Source of the DNA: an uncultured Bacteroidales bacterium
GTDB taxonomy: Bacteria > Bacteroidota > Bacteroidia > Bacteroidales > F082
Assembly (NCBI GenBank): GCA_937896895.1
Contig: CALBNV010000089.1
Span: forward strand, 1 to 32,641
Length of the DNA stretch: 32,641 nucleotides
Direction of reading: 5' to 3'
Shown: positions 32,509-32,641 of the stretch, one piece after another
Layout: every line of letters begins with the position of its first letter
Position numbering within the stretch: the first letter of the stretch is position 1
Program-made: the position numbers and the translations under genes
The notes under the pieces: generated by a model
Database searches by the model: none
Seen by the model: only the letters and a program-made list of their open reading frames with translations
What the model was told of the DNA's origin: nothing

Positions 32509-32641
32509 CTAAAAAAAATCCAAACACACCGCCAAATAAAAAAAAGATAATTTTGCACTATATCTCACAAATTGAAAACTTTTCCATATCTTTCCTCTAA
32601 AAAAAGCCATTCTTAATCCTGTCAAGTATCACATAATCAAT

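Overview
The window reads as a chromosomal segment of an uncultured member of the Bacteroidales (phylum Bacteroidota). Three things support this. There is a cargo protein with a type IX secretion (T9SS) C-terminal tail and several family types typical of Bacteroidota (Omp28-like, DUF6175-like, GH106). At least nine starts have a perfect Bacteroidota -7 promoter box (TAnnTTTG) just upstream. Most genes lack a Shine-Dalgarno sequence and have AT-rich leaders. I see no rRNA, tRNA, CRISPR array or intact mobile element. The genus cannot be fixed from the sequence.

Layout. 1-2458: the 3' part of an AAA-ATPase-like/PD-(D/E)XK protein, cut by the window edge, converging on a CbpA-type DnaJ. 2610-3375: a two-gene PspC/small membrane protein operon. 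3448-7800: an exported GH106-type alpha-L-rhamnosidase and a GH28 protein, a pair fit for rhamnogalacturonan. 7949-9241: a cysteate synthase-like PLP enzyme. 9325-11349: a T9SS cargo with an Omp28-like domain. 11446-11768: an antitoxin followed by an internally deleted YafQ-like toxin. 11771-15314: a compact M20 amidohydrolase, nucleosidase and YgiQ radical SAM run. 15315-18513: a SUMF1-fold lipoprotein, RecX, and a fused PlsC-GNAT aminolipid acyltransferase (OlsF/Gls type). 18608-22219: a YitT membrane protein and two tandem C1 peptidases. 22231-27246: REP and RAYT debris, a cluster of five secreted proteins of unknown function, and a 6S-like structured RNA. 27470-32477: prfB with its programmed frameshift, a CstA transporter, a THUMP-like methyltransferase, and a lipoprotein with a repeated domain.

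How the genes fit together. Much of the coding capacity serves the cell envelope: export, lipoproteins, polysaccharide breakdown, peptide degradation and uptake (C1 peptidases, CstA), and unusual membrane lipids (cysteate for sulfonolipids; an OlsF-like enzyme for N-acyl amino-acid lipids). The less explored parts are the secreted cluster at 22703-27246, with two paralogous genes behind a DUF6175-like gene, and the 6S-like RNA inside that cluster. A second theme is small dispersed repeats. The same short repeat sits in opposite orientation, in frame, inside two unrelated genes. A 12-bp repeat has expanded inside a methyltransferase. REP hairpins and palindromic elements mark several gene ends.

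All family assignments are by eye from protein motifs; no database search was run.
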